Assembly: GCA_036826635.1 (NCBI GenBank)
Contig: DAISVY010000013.1
Location: 1-52,397 of the forward strand
Direction of reading: 5' to 3'
DNA from: DAISVY01 sp036826635
GTDB taxonomy: Bacteria > Zixibacteria > MSB-5A5 > GN15 > FEB-12
DNA: 52,397 nt
Shown in pieces: positions 15,495-23,822 of the stretch. The position numbers and the translations under genes were made by a program. Position 1 is the first letter of the stretch. Each line of letters begins with the position of its first letter. The notes beneath the pieces are model-generated. The model saw only the letters and a program-made list of their open reading frames with translations, searched no databases and was not told where the DNA came from.

Positions 15495-16526
15495 ATGTCG
15501 AAGACTAACCTTATGGGTTTCAGTGTACAGGAGCTTGAACGGCTGTTTACTCGCATTGGCGAACAACCGTACCGGGGAAGACAGTTGTTCAAATGGCTCT
15601 ACTGCGACCGCTGCCGCGATTTCGAGAACCTGACGACTCTTTCGAAAGAGCTTCGAACCAGGCTGGCCGAGGAGTACACGGTCCGCGGCCTGCAACTGGA
15701 AAGACGCCTCAAATCGAACGACGGTTCCGAGAAATTGCTTTTCCGGTTGGAAGACGGCCTGGCGATTGAAGCCGTGTTGATTCCGTCGGATGATCGCAAC
15801 ACCGTGTGCATCTCGTCTCAGGTCGGCTGTGCTCTGGGGTGTCGCTTTTGCGCCACGGCTACTATGGGATTGCGGCGTAATCTCACCGTGGGGGAGATTT
15901 TGGGGCAACTGGTTTATATGCGGGAACTGTACGGCGATGACGGTTTTTCCAATGTCGTTTTTATGGGGATGGGAGAACCGCTTCAGAATTATGACAATCT
16001 TCTGGCCGCTTTGCGTATAATCACTGACAGCATGGGGTTGGGGATAGGCGCGAAGAAAATCGCCGTTTCGACGGCCGGAGTGGTCCCGAAGATACGTCGA
16101 CTGGCCGATGATCATCAGAAAGTCCGCCTGAGCATATCGCTGAACGCCCCCAACCAGGAGAAACGTGTTCAAGTGATGCCGGTGGCCGGAAGCTATCCTC
16201 TGGATGAACTGATGGATGCGGTTAAGTATTACACGTCTGAAACATCATCGCGAGTCAGTTTCGAGTATATACTTTTCGGGGGCTTCAATGATACACGGGA
16301 AGACGCTCTCGAACTGGCCCGCCTGGTCAACGGTATTCCCTGTAAGATAAATCTTATTGCCTATAATCCGGTCCCGGGGCTTGACTTCAAGCGTCCCGAC
16401 GATGACGTCGTGGAGACGTTCGCCGAACAACTCTACCCGAGGACGCCGGCCGTAACGGTGCGCAAGAGCCGAGGACGGGACGTCGGCGCCGCCTGTGGTC
16501 AACTGGCGGTGCACGAAAACATGTAG
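15495..16526 (+). CDS. rlmN: 23S rRNA (adenine-C2)-methyltransferase RlmN
   Basis: A 343-aa radical SAM methyltransferase that modifies A2503 of 23S rRNA and A37 of some tRNAs. The cluster motif CALGCRFC gives C112, C116 and C119. Downstream are GFSNVVFMGMGEPLQNYD, IAVSTAGVVPKIRRL and LRLSISL-type strands, and the methyl-carrying cysteine is C334 (GRDVGAACGQL). All residues needed for the ping-pong mechanism are present and the length is normal. It is followed ten bases later by the secreted-protein gene, which has its own strong ribosome site, so the three genes 15495-18392 probably form an operon. Confidence 0.95.
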   Translation: MSKTNLMGFSVQELERLFTRIGEQPYRGRQLFKWLYCDRCRDFENLTTLSKELRTRLAEEYTVRGLQLERRLKSNDGSEKLLFRLEDGLAIEAVLIPSDDRNTVCISSQVGCALGCRFCATATMGLRRNLTVGEILGQLVYMRELYGDDGFSNVVFMGMGEPLQNYDNLLAALRIITDSMGLGIGAKKIAVSTAGVVPKIRRLADDHQKVRLSISLNAPNQEKRVQVMPVAGSYPLDELMDAVKYYTSETSSRVSFEYILFGGFNDTREDALELARLVNGIPCKINLIAYNPVPGLDFKRPDDDVVETFAEQLYPRTPAVTVRKSRGRDVGAACGQLAVHENM

Positions 16527-16535
16527 GAGGAAGAA

Positions 16536-17939
16536 ATGCGGTTCCGTTATCAATTGTCGATTATGTTCTCTCTTCTGATGCTTCTGGGAGTGGCCTGGTG
16601 TGCGCAGGCTCAGGAAGTAACGATCGGGAAGATCGATTTCCCCGAACGGGTATGGGGAGAACAAACCATGGCTTTCGAAGTTACCAACAACTCTGAGTGG
16701 TTGAAGTTCATGGTTGTCCAAGCGGACATAGCTTTCGAGGGTTCGTATGTCAATCCCACCCGCGAGCGCTTTACCAACTTTGTCCTTGAGCCGGCGGAAA
16801 CCAAGGTCTTTCGACCGGTTCTGGAAATTCCGGGCAATTACGGTACGGTTACCGTGTGGCTGCGTATATACGACGTGGTCGATACGCTTGACGATCTTTC
16901 CCTGGGCACCCAACTGTTTGAGCAGCCGTTCAAGATGCAGTTTCATACTCCCGAAGGGGTGCTGCCTTATTTCAAGGAACGCATAACTCTGCCGCCTATG
17001 ACCGAACGGTCGCCCATGCTGGATAACGAGTTTGCGCGGCTTATGGTGGTTATGTCTCAGCAGGGCAAAACAGTCGACGAGATTGCCGCGTTAACCGGCG
17101 CTGATACCACGTATGTCCGTTTGATCGGCCGCCGACTGGTCAGAGAGCGGATACTGGCTTACGACCGCAGTGGTTTCAAGCCCGACATCTCGGTTATTAC
17201 GCAGGATGAAGCCAAGGACGGACGCCAACTGGCCGAAAATACGGCCGGAAAACTCGCCACTCTTATCACCGAAAACTGGCCGGCCTATCGGCAGGAAATG
17301 GACAGTCTGGTGAAAACGGGTAAGCTCAGCAAAGACAGCACGAATTTCTTCGAGGGGGGCACGGTTCTGTATATGCCGTATCCCATGATCTCGGGAATGT
17401 TGCTGTGGTATGACCTGGGGCAGACGTTCATAAACGGCGGGAAACCGATATTCATGTTCAACCGCACCGGTCCGTGCAAACCGGATATCGGTGAATTTAT
17501 GTACATTGTTCAGGGAGGCGATTACTACAGCGGTCATCACTATTTCGCCGCCCGCCCGACGAAAAACGGACAGCGCATCCGGTTCGGTGACGAGATTCCG
17601 TCGGTTACATGCAACCCGGGATACTCCAAGAAAGCGAATCTCCACGAGGGCCTCGATTGGTCGTATGATGAAGAATACGCCCCCGAATCTTTCTATTTCG
17701 ATCTGTCGCTTGTAAACCCGCCGATGAAGGCGCTTGAAGTTGGGACTCATGAACTGCTCAACGATGTCCAGCAGCAGTTGCAGAAAATTGACCGGAAGTA
17801 CGGCAACACTATTTACCGGGCCGGGGTTCGTTTCTGGTTCTGGAATCTGACCGCCACTCTGACTCTGGAAAAGCTTGTTAGCGATGGTTTCGTTCAGCGT
17901 AGCGGTAACGGTCAGTTCAATTTGGTGAAAAAAGATTAG
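16536..17939 (+). CDS. Exported unknown protein with winged-helix-like segments
   Basis: A 467-aa protein with an N-terminal signal peptide (IMFSLLMLLGVAWCAQAQ) and a perfect ribosome site (TAGGAGGAAG). The first 130 residues after cleavage look like an Ig-like beta sandwich (GKIDFPERVWGEQTMAFEV, TVTVWLRIYDVVDTL). Residues about 160-215 (FARLMVVMSQQGKTVDEI, AALTGADTTYVRLIGRRLVR) read like a helix-turn-helix, and the last 35 (TLEKLVSDGFVQRSGNGQF) resemble a wing. The middle is Trp/Tyr/Phe-rich (HHYFAARPTKNGQRIRFGDE). I do not recognise a family. Such DNA-binding-like folds are unusual in an exported protein; they may mediate protein contacts. Confidence 0.75.
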   Translation: MRFRYQLSIMFSLLMLLGVAWCAQAQEVTIGKIDFPERVWGEQTMAFEVTNNSEWLKFMVVQADIAFEGSYVNPTRERFTNFVLEPAETKVFRPVLEIPGNYGTVTVWLRIYDVVDTLDDLSLGTQLFEQPFKMQFHTPEGVLPYFKERITLPPMTERSPMLDNEFARLMVVMSQQGKTVDEIAALTGADTTYVRLIGRRLVRERILAYDRSGFKPDISVITQDEAKDGRQLAENTAGKLATLITENWPAYRQEMDSLVKTGKLSKDSTNFFEGGTVLYMPYPMISGMLLWYDLGQTFINGGKPIFMFNRTGPCKPDIGEFMYIVQGGDYYSGHHYFAARPTKNGQRIRFGDEIPSVTCNPGYSKKANLHEGLDWSYDEEYAPESFYFDLSLVNPPMKALEVGTHELLNDVQQQLQKIDRKYGNTIYRAGVRFWFWNLTATLTLEKLVSDGFVQRSGNGQFNLVKKD

Positions 17940-17954
17940 AGAGAGTCGGACGAT

Positions 17955-18392
17955 ATGAACAGACTCCGTTTCGTTCTTGTTGTTCTTCTGCCGTTGCTGA
18001 TCATGTCCGGTTGCGGACGGCAGAAACTGCCCTCGCGGGATCAGATTCCGGTTTTGCGGGGGGTCGTCTACAATCTGGAAAAGGCCTTGAAGGAAAAAGA
18101 TAGAACCTGTCTGGACTCATTGCTCTCGGTGGATATACTGGACCGGGGGGAAGATTCCGATTCGCTGTTGCGGTTTGTGTACGGTTCCGACGGGAGTTTC
18201 CCTTTTATGCGCCTTGGCAATTACGAGATATTTTACAGTACCGAACTGGCCGTTGTCGATTGCTATATAATGGATAGTACCGAGCAGACCGACCGTCCCC
18301 TGAGATTGAATTATAAGTTTGACGATGGTCTGTGGTTACTCCGGGAGTTTGCACCCGGGCCGCTCCCGCTGGATTCGGCCGACAGTCTGTGA
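17955..18392 (+). CDS. Small lipoprotein, unknown
   Basis: A 145-aa protein with a lipoprotein signal (FVLVVLLPLLIMSGC, lipobox IMSGC), so lipid-anchored in the envelope. The mature part (LRGVVYNLEKALKEKDRTCL ... RLNYKFDDGLWLLREFAPG) has the look of a compact NTF2/SnoaL-like helix-plus-sheet domain, but the match is weak. It is the last gene of the rlmN run and is followed by a terminator. Confidence 0.7.
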   Translation: MNRLRFVLVVLLPLLIMSGCGRQKLPSRDQIPVLRGVVYNLEKALKEKDRTCLDSLLSVDILDRGEDSDSLLRFVYGSDGSFPFMRLGNYEIFYSTELAVVDCYIMDSTEQTDRPLRLNYKFDDGLWLLREFAPGPLPLDSADSL

Positions 18393-18424
18393 TTTGAACT
18401 GTCGCGTACGCAAGCCACAAGAAA

Positions 18425-18458
18425 AGAGCACCTGCTGCAAGGCGGGTGCTCTTTTTTT
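18425..18458 (+). terminator. Rho-independent terminator
   Basis: AGAGCACCTGC pairs with GCGGGTGCTCT (one G-U) and is followed by seven T. It ends the rlmN run and lies between convergent genes. Confidence 0.88.
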
Positions 18459-18479
18459 ATGCGTCGAAAATTTTATCGT

Positions 18480-20285
18480 CTAAAGTTCGGCTTTGGTTTT
18501 ACCGTCACTGAGAAGTCTCGTGTATTCACCCGGTTCCGAGAGGATGTTTACCGCTTTCTGGACCGCGTTGTCGGTTTTTAGGATGATTTCTTCGTAGTAA
18601 CCCTGTTCACCGGCGATAGAGCGAACGATCTCTCGCTTTATGGCCCGTTTGATGTACGGGATCGAGCGTTCGAAGTCCGCTGTTTTTTCTTCTTCGACCA
18701 GTTGTTCCATGTCGGCCAGAGTCTTATCGAACAGGTCTTCTTTCTGTTCGTCTATCACGGTTTCCCTGAGATCTTCCAGGGCTATTTGCAGTGCGGATTT
18801 GTACGTAAAATCGTTGTCCTTGATGAACTGCCGGAACTGGGCAATGATGTCGTCGGTGATCTCCAGCCCGGGTTTGACATCGGGGTGATCCGCCACGTAC
18901 TGTATGGCATAGTTGAAAAACATGGATTTGCGTTCGAGGTTTATCTCAATCGGCTGCCAGGTTTCGCGGTCCACTTCCACGTCGGGGCCTATTCCGCCGC
19001 CACCGTAGACGACACGGCCGCCGTTAGTGTAGTAGACTTCTTTGTCACTGACTTTGAGTGAATCACCCGCTTGTTCTTCTGCGACGGTTGCGGTCTCGAT
19101 CGGTTCTTTGCTTTGCTTCTCCGGTTTTTGAATGCAACGCCCCGATGGTACGTAATACTTGGCCGTGGTCAGTTTAAGTGCCGTGGAGCCGTCGTTGGAA
19201 ATCGGGAATATCTGCTGTACCAGACCTTTACCGTAGGTGGTGTTACCGATAATCAGGCCCCGATCCCAATCCTGAATGGCCCCGGCCACGATTTCGGACG
19301 CCGAGGCGGTTCCTTCATCGACCAGCACGACCAGCTTTTTGTCCCCCGGGAAAAGCGGTGGTTTGTCGGAACGATAATGCCGCTCGGAGTATTCGTCCCG
19401 TCCCTTGGTATATACGATCTCCCGGCCTTCTTTCAGGAAGAGTTCGGAGACTTCCTTGGCCTGGTCGAGCAGGCCGCCGCCGTTGGAACGAAGATCGAAA
19501 ACCAACGCCGAAACATTCTGCTTGTTGAGACTGCTGATGGCTTCGCGCAGTTCCCGGCTTGTCTCCTCGGCGAAACGTGACAGACGCACATAGCCTATGT
19601 CGGTACCGGGAATGATGCCGTAGTAATTGACGGATTTTAGTTCGATTACGGCTCGTTCGAGTTCAAACTCCATCGGCTCGGCAATACCGGCCCGTTTGAC
19701 TTCCAGAATCACCTTGGTACCGGCCTCACCCCGCATGAGATCGGCGGCGTCGGAAGATTTCATCCCTTCGGTTGATTTCCCGTCAATAGACCAGATGATA
19801 TCACCGGCGTGGAGGCCCTTGCGATAGGCCGGAGTCCCTTCGATTGGCGCGATGATCATTATTCGGTCATCGCGGGCGTCGATTTGCATACCCAGTCCCT
19901 GATATTTGCCGTGTGTATTCTCCATCAGGGCTTCGTATTCGCTCTTTTCCAGCAATACCGAGAAGCGATCAAGATCCGAGAGCATGCCGACGATTCCCGA
20001 TTTGATCGTCTCTTCCACGTCCACATCTTCCATGTAGTGGTTGCGGATATTGAAAGCTGTTTGGGTCAGTTTCTTGACGTTCTTAAGAAAGGTGTCCCGG
20101 CTTTGGGGGGCTGGTTCGCTTTGTTCAACGTTGGTTTCGTTGAGGTTGATGTGCACCGTGTCCGCCCAGAGAACAGGGTCGGGACGCGCGGTCGATATTT
20201 GGCTGGCGTCGCCGGGTCCGGCTGCCCAGATAAGGGCCAAAGCAAACAGGGTAATACCGAATAGCTGAACAGTGAAGCGGAGCAT
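18480..20285 (-). CDS. S41 C-terminal processing peptidase with PDZ domain
   Basis: A 601-aa CtpA/Prc-type serine protease that cleaves proteins at or near hydrophobic C-termini in the periplasm. A signal sequence is followed by a cap region, a PDZ domain (about residues 125-215, GLGMQI ... GLHAGDIIWSIDGKST) and the S41 core. The catalytic dyad is Ser about 328 (GTASASEIVAG) and Lys about 353 (TTYGKGLVQQ), 25 residues apart as expected. About 150 extra C-terminal residues form Glu-rich helices (EQKEDLFDKTLADMEQLVEE). ATG 20285 has GAGGTG upstream; an upstream TTG at 20306 lacks support. A promoter is visible at 20319-20346. Confidence 0.92.
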   Translation of the reverse strand: MLRFTVQLFGITLFALALIWAAGPGDASQISTARPDPVLWADTVHINLNETNVEQSEPAPQSRDTFLKNVKKLTQTAFNIRNHYMEDVDVEETIKSGIVGMLSDLDRFSVLLEKSEYEALMENTHGKYQGLGMQIDARDDRIMIIAPIEGTPAYRKGLHAGDIIWSIDGKSTEGMKSSDAADLMRGEAGTKVILEVKRAGIAEPMEFELERAVIELKSVNYYGIIPGTDIGYVRLSRFAEETSRELREAISSLNKQNVSALVFDLRSNGGGLLDQAKEVSELFLKEGREIVYTKGRDEYSERHYRSDKPPLFPGDKKLVVLVDEGTASASEIVAGAIQDWDRGLIIGNTTYGKGLVQQIFPISNDGSTALKLTTAKYYVPSGRCIQKPEKQSKEPIETATVAEEQAGDSLKVSDKEVYYTNGGRVVYGGGGIGPDVEVDRETWQPIEINLERKSMFFNYAIQYVADHPDVKPGLEITDDIIAQFRQFIKDNDFTYKSALQIALEDLRETVIDEQKEDLFDKTLADMEQLVEEEKTADFERSIPYIKRAIKREIVRSIAGEQGYYEEIILKTDNAVQKAVNILSEPGEYTRLLSDGKTKAEL

Positions 20286-20318
20286 CAATGCACCTCTATG
20301 TGTCAATAGTTTGAATTC

Positions 20319-20346
20319 AATGTAACTCTCTGCATCCCTATGTCAA
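20319..20346 (-). promoter_or_regulatory. Sigma-70-type promoter of the S41 peptidase gene
   Basis: On the minus strand TTGACA (20341-20346) is 16 bases from TACATT (20319-20324). Transcription would start about 25 bases before the ATG at 20285, leaving room for the GAGGTG ribosome site. Confidence 0.6.
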
Positions 20347-20540
20347 GTCGGCAAACCGCCGGGCGGTCGCTCTATCTCCTTGATACCGTATACACTTAAG
20401 TCCGGGGTATAGTTGCCTGCCCCGGCCGGGTCACCCGTTAATTACAGCAATATGCTTGCCTGACAAATGCTTACCTCTTAATATCGTCCCCGGTCGTAAC
20501 ATTTGCCGTTTTCCTCCGTCGTATATTATGGAGGACTCGT

Positions 20541-20645
20541 ATGGGTTTGGAACTCTTTATTTGCTATCGGTTTGTCCAACCCGTCCGGGGAGTCCGTGTG
20601 ACCAAACTGTGCGTTTTTGGAACAGCAGGACCTTCTTATATATGA
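20541..20645 (+). CDS. 34-codon leader ORF coupled to the next gene
   Basis: ATG at 20541 has a perfect ribosome site (GGAGG at 20530-20534, six-base spacer). The frame runs 34 codons (beginning MGLELFICYRFVQPVRGVRV) and ends at TGA 20643-20645, overlapping the ATG at 20642 of the next gene by the classic ATGA arrangement. The next gene has only a weak ribosome site of its own, so it is likely translated by coupling to this ORF. The peptide has two Cys and a basic middle; I recognise no family. It is short, so it may be regulatory or a chance reading. Confidence 0.45.
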   Translation: MGLELFICYRFVQPVRGVRVTKLCVFGTAGPSYI

Positions 20646-21427
20646 AACGTTTCAGAGACTCCGTCGGTTTCGCCTGTATTCTCAATTTGTTGCTGCCGGG
20701 GTTGGGGCATGTTTACTGGCGCGAGTATATCTTCGGGCTCTTCGTCTTTCTGGTTCTGCTTTTGGCTTCCATGTTGTTCTTCGTTTCTTTCCTCGTGGCT
20801 TTGCCCGATGTTGCCAAACTGCTGTTATTTGCTTTGCCGTTGCTTTTTTATCTGTTCTCGTTTGTCGATCTTGGCAAAACCGTATCCCGTCGCGGGCCCC
20901 GGTCGCGGCGTGGCGGAACTGCGGTTATTCTGATGCTTGTATTGGCGGTCGGCTTTCAACTGTTAGCGCCGATTGCTCCGCTCAATTTTGCTTTGCGCAA
21001 CCGTCCGGAAATACACCGGCTGACGGACAACGGGCTCAACCCGCTCCTTCGACGCGGCGACCTGATAGTGATCAATTCTCTGGCCTACTGCGCCGATCTG
21101 TTCTTTCTCGATCAACCCGTCTGGTATGACTGCCCGCGGTTGGGAGAAATGATTTGTTTCCATACCACTGATTCGAATACTCGTCGGGTGGGGCTGGTTG
21201 TCGGGGAACCGGGACACGAAGTGCAGGTAGTGGACGGTTTGCTGTTTGTCGACGGGTTACCTGCGTCGGCGGATATGCCGGCGGGGTTGACTCTGCGGGG
21301 GGATATGCCGTTGACAAGGGTCGCTTACGGGTCTATTATGGTGGTCACACTTAACCTTGGTGCCTTGGATGAGGTTTACCACGTACCCATTGACGAGACG
21401 GTGGGGAGAGTGCATCGGCTGCTTTGA
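20642..21427 (+). CDS. Catalytically dead signal-peptidase-like membrane protein
   Basis: A 261-aa protein. The first 110 residues carry about four membrane segments (CILNLLLPGLGHVYWREYIF, LFVFLVLLLASMLFFVSFLV, LLLFALPLLFYLFSFVDLGK, TAVILMLVLAVGFQLLAPIA). After them comes an S26 signal-peptidase-like domain: GLNPLLRRGDLIVINSLAY aligns with the SMxPTLxxGD box and VGEPGHEVQVVDGLLFVDG with the VGLPGD...DGxxYVNG box. The catalytic Ser is Gly (about residue 131), and the general-base Lys position before the VGEPG box is also Gly. It should therefore not cleave. I start at 20642; longer in-frame extensions upstream lack a better ribosome site. Its gene overlaps the HAD gene. Confidence 0.75.
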   Translation: MKRFRDSVGFACILNLLLPGLGHVYWREYIFGLFVFLVLLLASMLFFVSFLVALPDVAKLLLFALPLLFYLFSFVDLGKTVSRRGPRSRRGGTAVILMLVLAVGFQLLAPIAPLNFALRNRPEIHRLTDNGLNPLLRRGDLIVINSLAYCADLFFLDQPVWYDCPRLGEMICFHTTDSNTRRVGLVVGEPGHEVQVVDGLLFVDGLPASADMPAGLTLRGDMPLTRVAYGSIMVVTLNLGALDEVYHVPIDETVGRVHRLL

Positions 21428-22092
21428 AACCGATTCGTTGTCTTATCTTCGATCTTGACGGAACTTTGATTGATTCTTCTCGTGGCGTGGTTGAAGCCGT
21501 CAATTACTCTTTGCGCGAACTGAATCAGCCGGAACAGTCGGCGGAGAGAATCTCGCGCTATATCGGTTTTCCTTTGTCTGTGATGTATCCGGACTTTACT
21601 GACCAGCCGTTCGAGCGGCTTTATCCTTTGTTTCAGAAAAAAGCGGCCGAGACCATCGTTGCTTCCGCGGAACCTCTGGACGGGGCCGAGGAGACGCTCC
21701 GTGATTTGCACTCGTGCGGCATCAGGATGGCCGTTGTGACTACCAAGATCAGGGCTCATGTCGACGGGATTCTGGCCAAAATGGACTGGAAATCGTTTTT
21801 CGAGGTTTCAGTCGGCGGCAACGAAGTGGCCCGGGTAAAGCCGGAACCGGACGCTTTTCACGTGGCTTTGAAAAAGCTGTCGGCCGCTCCGGAGAACTGC
21901 GCGGCGGTGGGGGATACCATTAACGACGTGCTGGCGGCTCAGGCCGTACCGATGAGAGTCGTGGCTGTCCACTCACCCTACGGTGGTCGGGAAGAGCTGG
22001 AAGCTTCCGCCCCGGATTATCTGGTGGAATCGATAGGGGAGATACCGGCGTTGCTTACGAGCCAAAGACTGGCGATCAGGGAAGACAGATGA
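21424..22092 (+). CDS. HAD-family phosphatase (phosphoglycolate phosphatase-like)
   Basis: A 222-aa HAD subfamily IA hydrolase. Motif I is DLDGTLIDS (nucleophile Asp near residue 10), motif II VVTTK, motif III VARVKPEPDAF (Lys), motif IV AVGDTINDV. A helical cap lies between motifs I and II, as in Gph/PpaX enzymes. The substrate could be phosphoglycolate, pyrophosphate or a sugar phosphate. The start is TTG at 21424, overlapping the previous stop codon (TTGA), which implies coupling. The gene overlaps the following transferase by four bases. Confidence 0.85.
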   Translation: MKPIRCLIFDLDGTLIDSSRGVVEAVNYSLRELNQPEQSAERISRYIGFPLSVMYPDFTDQPFERLYPLFQKKAAETIVASAEPLDGAEETLRDLHSCGIRMAVVTTKIRAHVDGILAKMDWKSFFEVSVGGNEVARVKPEPDAFHVALKKLSAAPENCAAVGDTINDVLAAQAVPMRVVAVHSPYGGREELEASAPDYLVESIGEIPALLTSQRLAIREDR

Positions 22093-22592
22093 ACGTACTA
22101 CACATCTATACATTTGATACAATCTGGGGGAGAATTCACACCGGGGCCACCGAACGAGGGCTCGCTATTGTCACTCTTCCGGGAGAAAGTGCCCGGCAGT
22201 TCGAACGTAAAATCGAGCGTTGTTTCGCCGGCTGCAATATCGAATCGGCCGCCCGGGTGAATCGTCAGGCGGAGCAGCAGCTCAGGGCATATTTTCAGGG
22301 GAAACTGACCGCGTTTGATCTTGAGTTGGACATTACCGGAACGCCTTTTCAGAAGAAGGTCCTTCGTCAGGTTAAACGGATCCCTTTCGGGCAGGTTCGA
22401 ACATACGGTCAAATAGCCCGGGCTATAGGTCAGCCGACAGCCAGCCGGGCCGTCGGTCGGGCCAATTCTCTCAATCGCCTGCCGCTGGTCATCCCTTGTC
22501 ATCGGGTGGTCGCGGCCGACTCACTGGGAGGCTACGCCGGGGGGCTCAGACTAAAAGAGAGGCTTTTGCAGCTTGAGGGGACGCTGCATTAA
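22089..22592 (+). CDS. ogt: Methylated-DNA--protein-cysteine methyltransferase
   Basis: A 167-aa DNA repair protein that removes alkyl groups from O6-alkylguanine in a suicide reaction. The active-site box is VIPCHRVV, with acceptor Cys about 137. The DNA-binding helix-turn-helix is upstream (FGQVRTYGQIARAIG, TASRAVGRANSLNRLPLVIP), and GGYAGGLRLKERLLQLEG is the usual C-terminus. Asn-Arg replaces the usual Asn-Pro before the active box (SLNRLPL), a small deviation. ATG overlaps the HAD stop (ATGA), so it is translationally coupled. The stand-alone domain is the Ogt/MGMT type. Confidence 0.92.
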   Translation: MNVLHIYTFDTIWGRIHTGATERGLAIVTLPGESARQFERKIERCFAGCNIESAARVNRQAEQQLRAYFQGKLTAFDLELDITGTPFQKKVLRQVKRIPFGQVRTYGQIARAIGQPTASRAVGRANSLNRLPLVIPCHRVVAADSLGGYAGGLRLKERLLQLEGTLH

Positions 22593-22641
22593 AACGAAGT
22601 GAAACGATATTCCGCAACCCATAGAGTGTACGGAGATAAAA

Positions 22642-23742
22642 ATGGATCCACGCATAAGTAAACTGGCCAAAGTTCTTATTCATTATTCGCTGAAGCTGAA
22701 AAAAGGACAGTTGCTCAAGATTCAGGGAGAGGTGGTTACCATACCTCTCATGCAGGCTGCTTTCGAGGAAGCTCTTAAAGTCGGGGCTCACCCCTATACC
22801 GCGGTGGCCATACCGGAAAACGATGAGATCTTCCTCAAAAATGCCACGCTGGCCCAGATGAATTACATCTCGCCGGTTTTGCGTTCGGAAGTCAACAAGA
22901 TCGATGCTCTTCTGGCTATCTGGGGAGATCAGAATACGCGCTATTTGTCCAATGTCGATGCCAAGAGGCAGGCTATGCGCCAGAAGGGACGCAAGCCCGT
23001 CATCCAGCGTCTTTTCAAGCGGATCGACGACAAGCAGGTCACCTGGGTAGGAACACAGTTCCCCACCCATGCCGACGCGCAGGAGGGAGAGATGTCACTG
23101 GCCGAGTACGAGGACTTCGTTTTCCGCGCCGGCCATTTGCATTTAGCCGATCCGGTCAAGCACTGGAAGCAGGTTGAAAAAGAGCAAAAACGTCTGGTGC
23201 ATATTCTCAATCGTTTTGACAAGGTACAAATCCACGCCGAAGGCACCGACTTGAAGCTCCGTATCAAGGGCCGCAAGTGGGTAAGCTGTCACGGTACCGA
23301 GAACTTCCCCGACGGAGAAATCTTCACCAGTCCTATCGAGGATACCGCCGAAGGCGTTATCAGCTACAGTTTCCCCGCCACTTACGGAGGTCGGACGGTT
23401 GAGGGAATCCGGCTGGAGTTCAAAAAGGGCAAAGTGGTTTCTGAAAGTGCGACCAAGAACGAGGACTATCTCAAGGCGATGTTGGGTATCGACAAGGGAG
23501 CCCGCTATCTCGGTGAATTTGCGGTCGGGACCAATTACGAGATAAAACGTTCTACCGGCAATACGCTCTTCGACGAAAAGATCGGCGGCACCTGCCATCT
23601 GGCGGTGGGGACTTCATTCGCCGAATCTGGCGGTAAGAACAAGAGTGCCCTGCACTGGGACATGGTATGCGATCTCAGGAAAGGCGGGGAGATTATCGCC
23701 GATGGCAAAGTGATATATCGCAACGGCAAATTCACGATATAG
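22642..23742 (+). CDS. M29-family aminopeptidase
   Basis: A 366-aa leucyl aminopeptidase of the thermophilic M29 type (AmpS/aminopeptidase T). Seen in sequence: an N-terminal domain (LIHYSLKLKKGQLLKIQGE, AAFEEALKVGAHPYTAVAIP), then the metal-site segments GTENFPDGEIFTSPIEDTAEG, a conserved Glu/Tyr region (TNYEIKRSTGNTLFDEKIGG, THLAVGTSFAESGGKNKS-like) and HWDMVCDLR near the end. These match the Glu/His/Asp ligands expected for M29. CGGAG lies upstream of the ATG. It probably releases N-terminal amino acids from short peptides in the cytoplasm. It is the last gene of the run starting at 20541. Confidence 0.88.
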   Translation: MDPRISKLAKVLIHYSLKLKKGQLLKIQGEVVTIPLMQAAFEEALKVGAHPYTAVAIPENDEIFLKNATLAQMNYISPVLRSEVNKIDALLAIWGDQNTRYLSNVDAKRQAMRQKGRKPVIQRLFKRIDDKQVTWVGTQFPTHADAQEGEMSLAEYEDFVFRAGHLHLADPVKHWKQVEKEQKRLVHILNRFDKVQIHAEGTDLKLRIKGRKWVSCHGTENFPDGEIFTSPIEDTAEGVISYSFPATYGGRTVEGIRLEFKKGKVVSESATKNEDYLKAMLGIDKGARYLGEFAVGTNYEIKRSTGNTLFDEKIGGTCHLAVGTSFAESGGKNKSALHWDMVCDLRKGGEIIADGKVIYRNGKFTI

Positions 23743-23762
23743 ATATATTGGGAAAGTCCCTT

Positions 23763-23798
23763 TTGCGCAGCCGGGTCATTGATGGCCCGGTTGCGCAA
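23763..23798. terminator. 13-bp hairpin between convergent genes
   Basis: TTGCGCAGCCGGG pairs with CCCGGTTGCGCAA (one G-U) around a 10-base loop. It lies between the stops of the aminopeptidase (+) and the dockerin-module protein (-). No T-run follows on either strand, so it is a structural barrier or factor-assisted terminator rather than a classic one. Confidence 0.5.
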
Positions 23799-23822
23799 CC
23801 ATCCGAATCCGCACCACGACTG

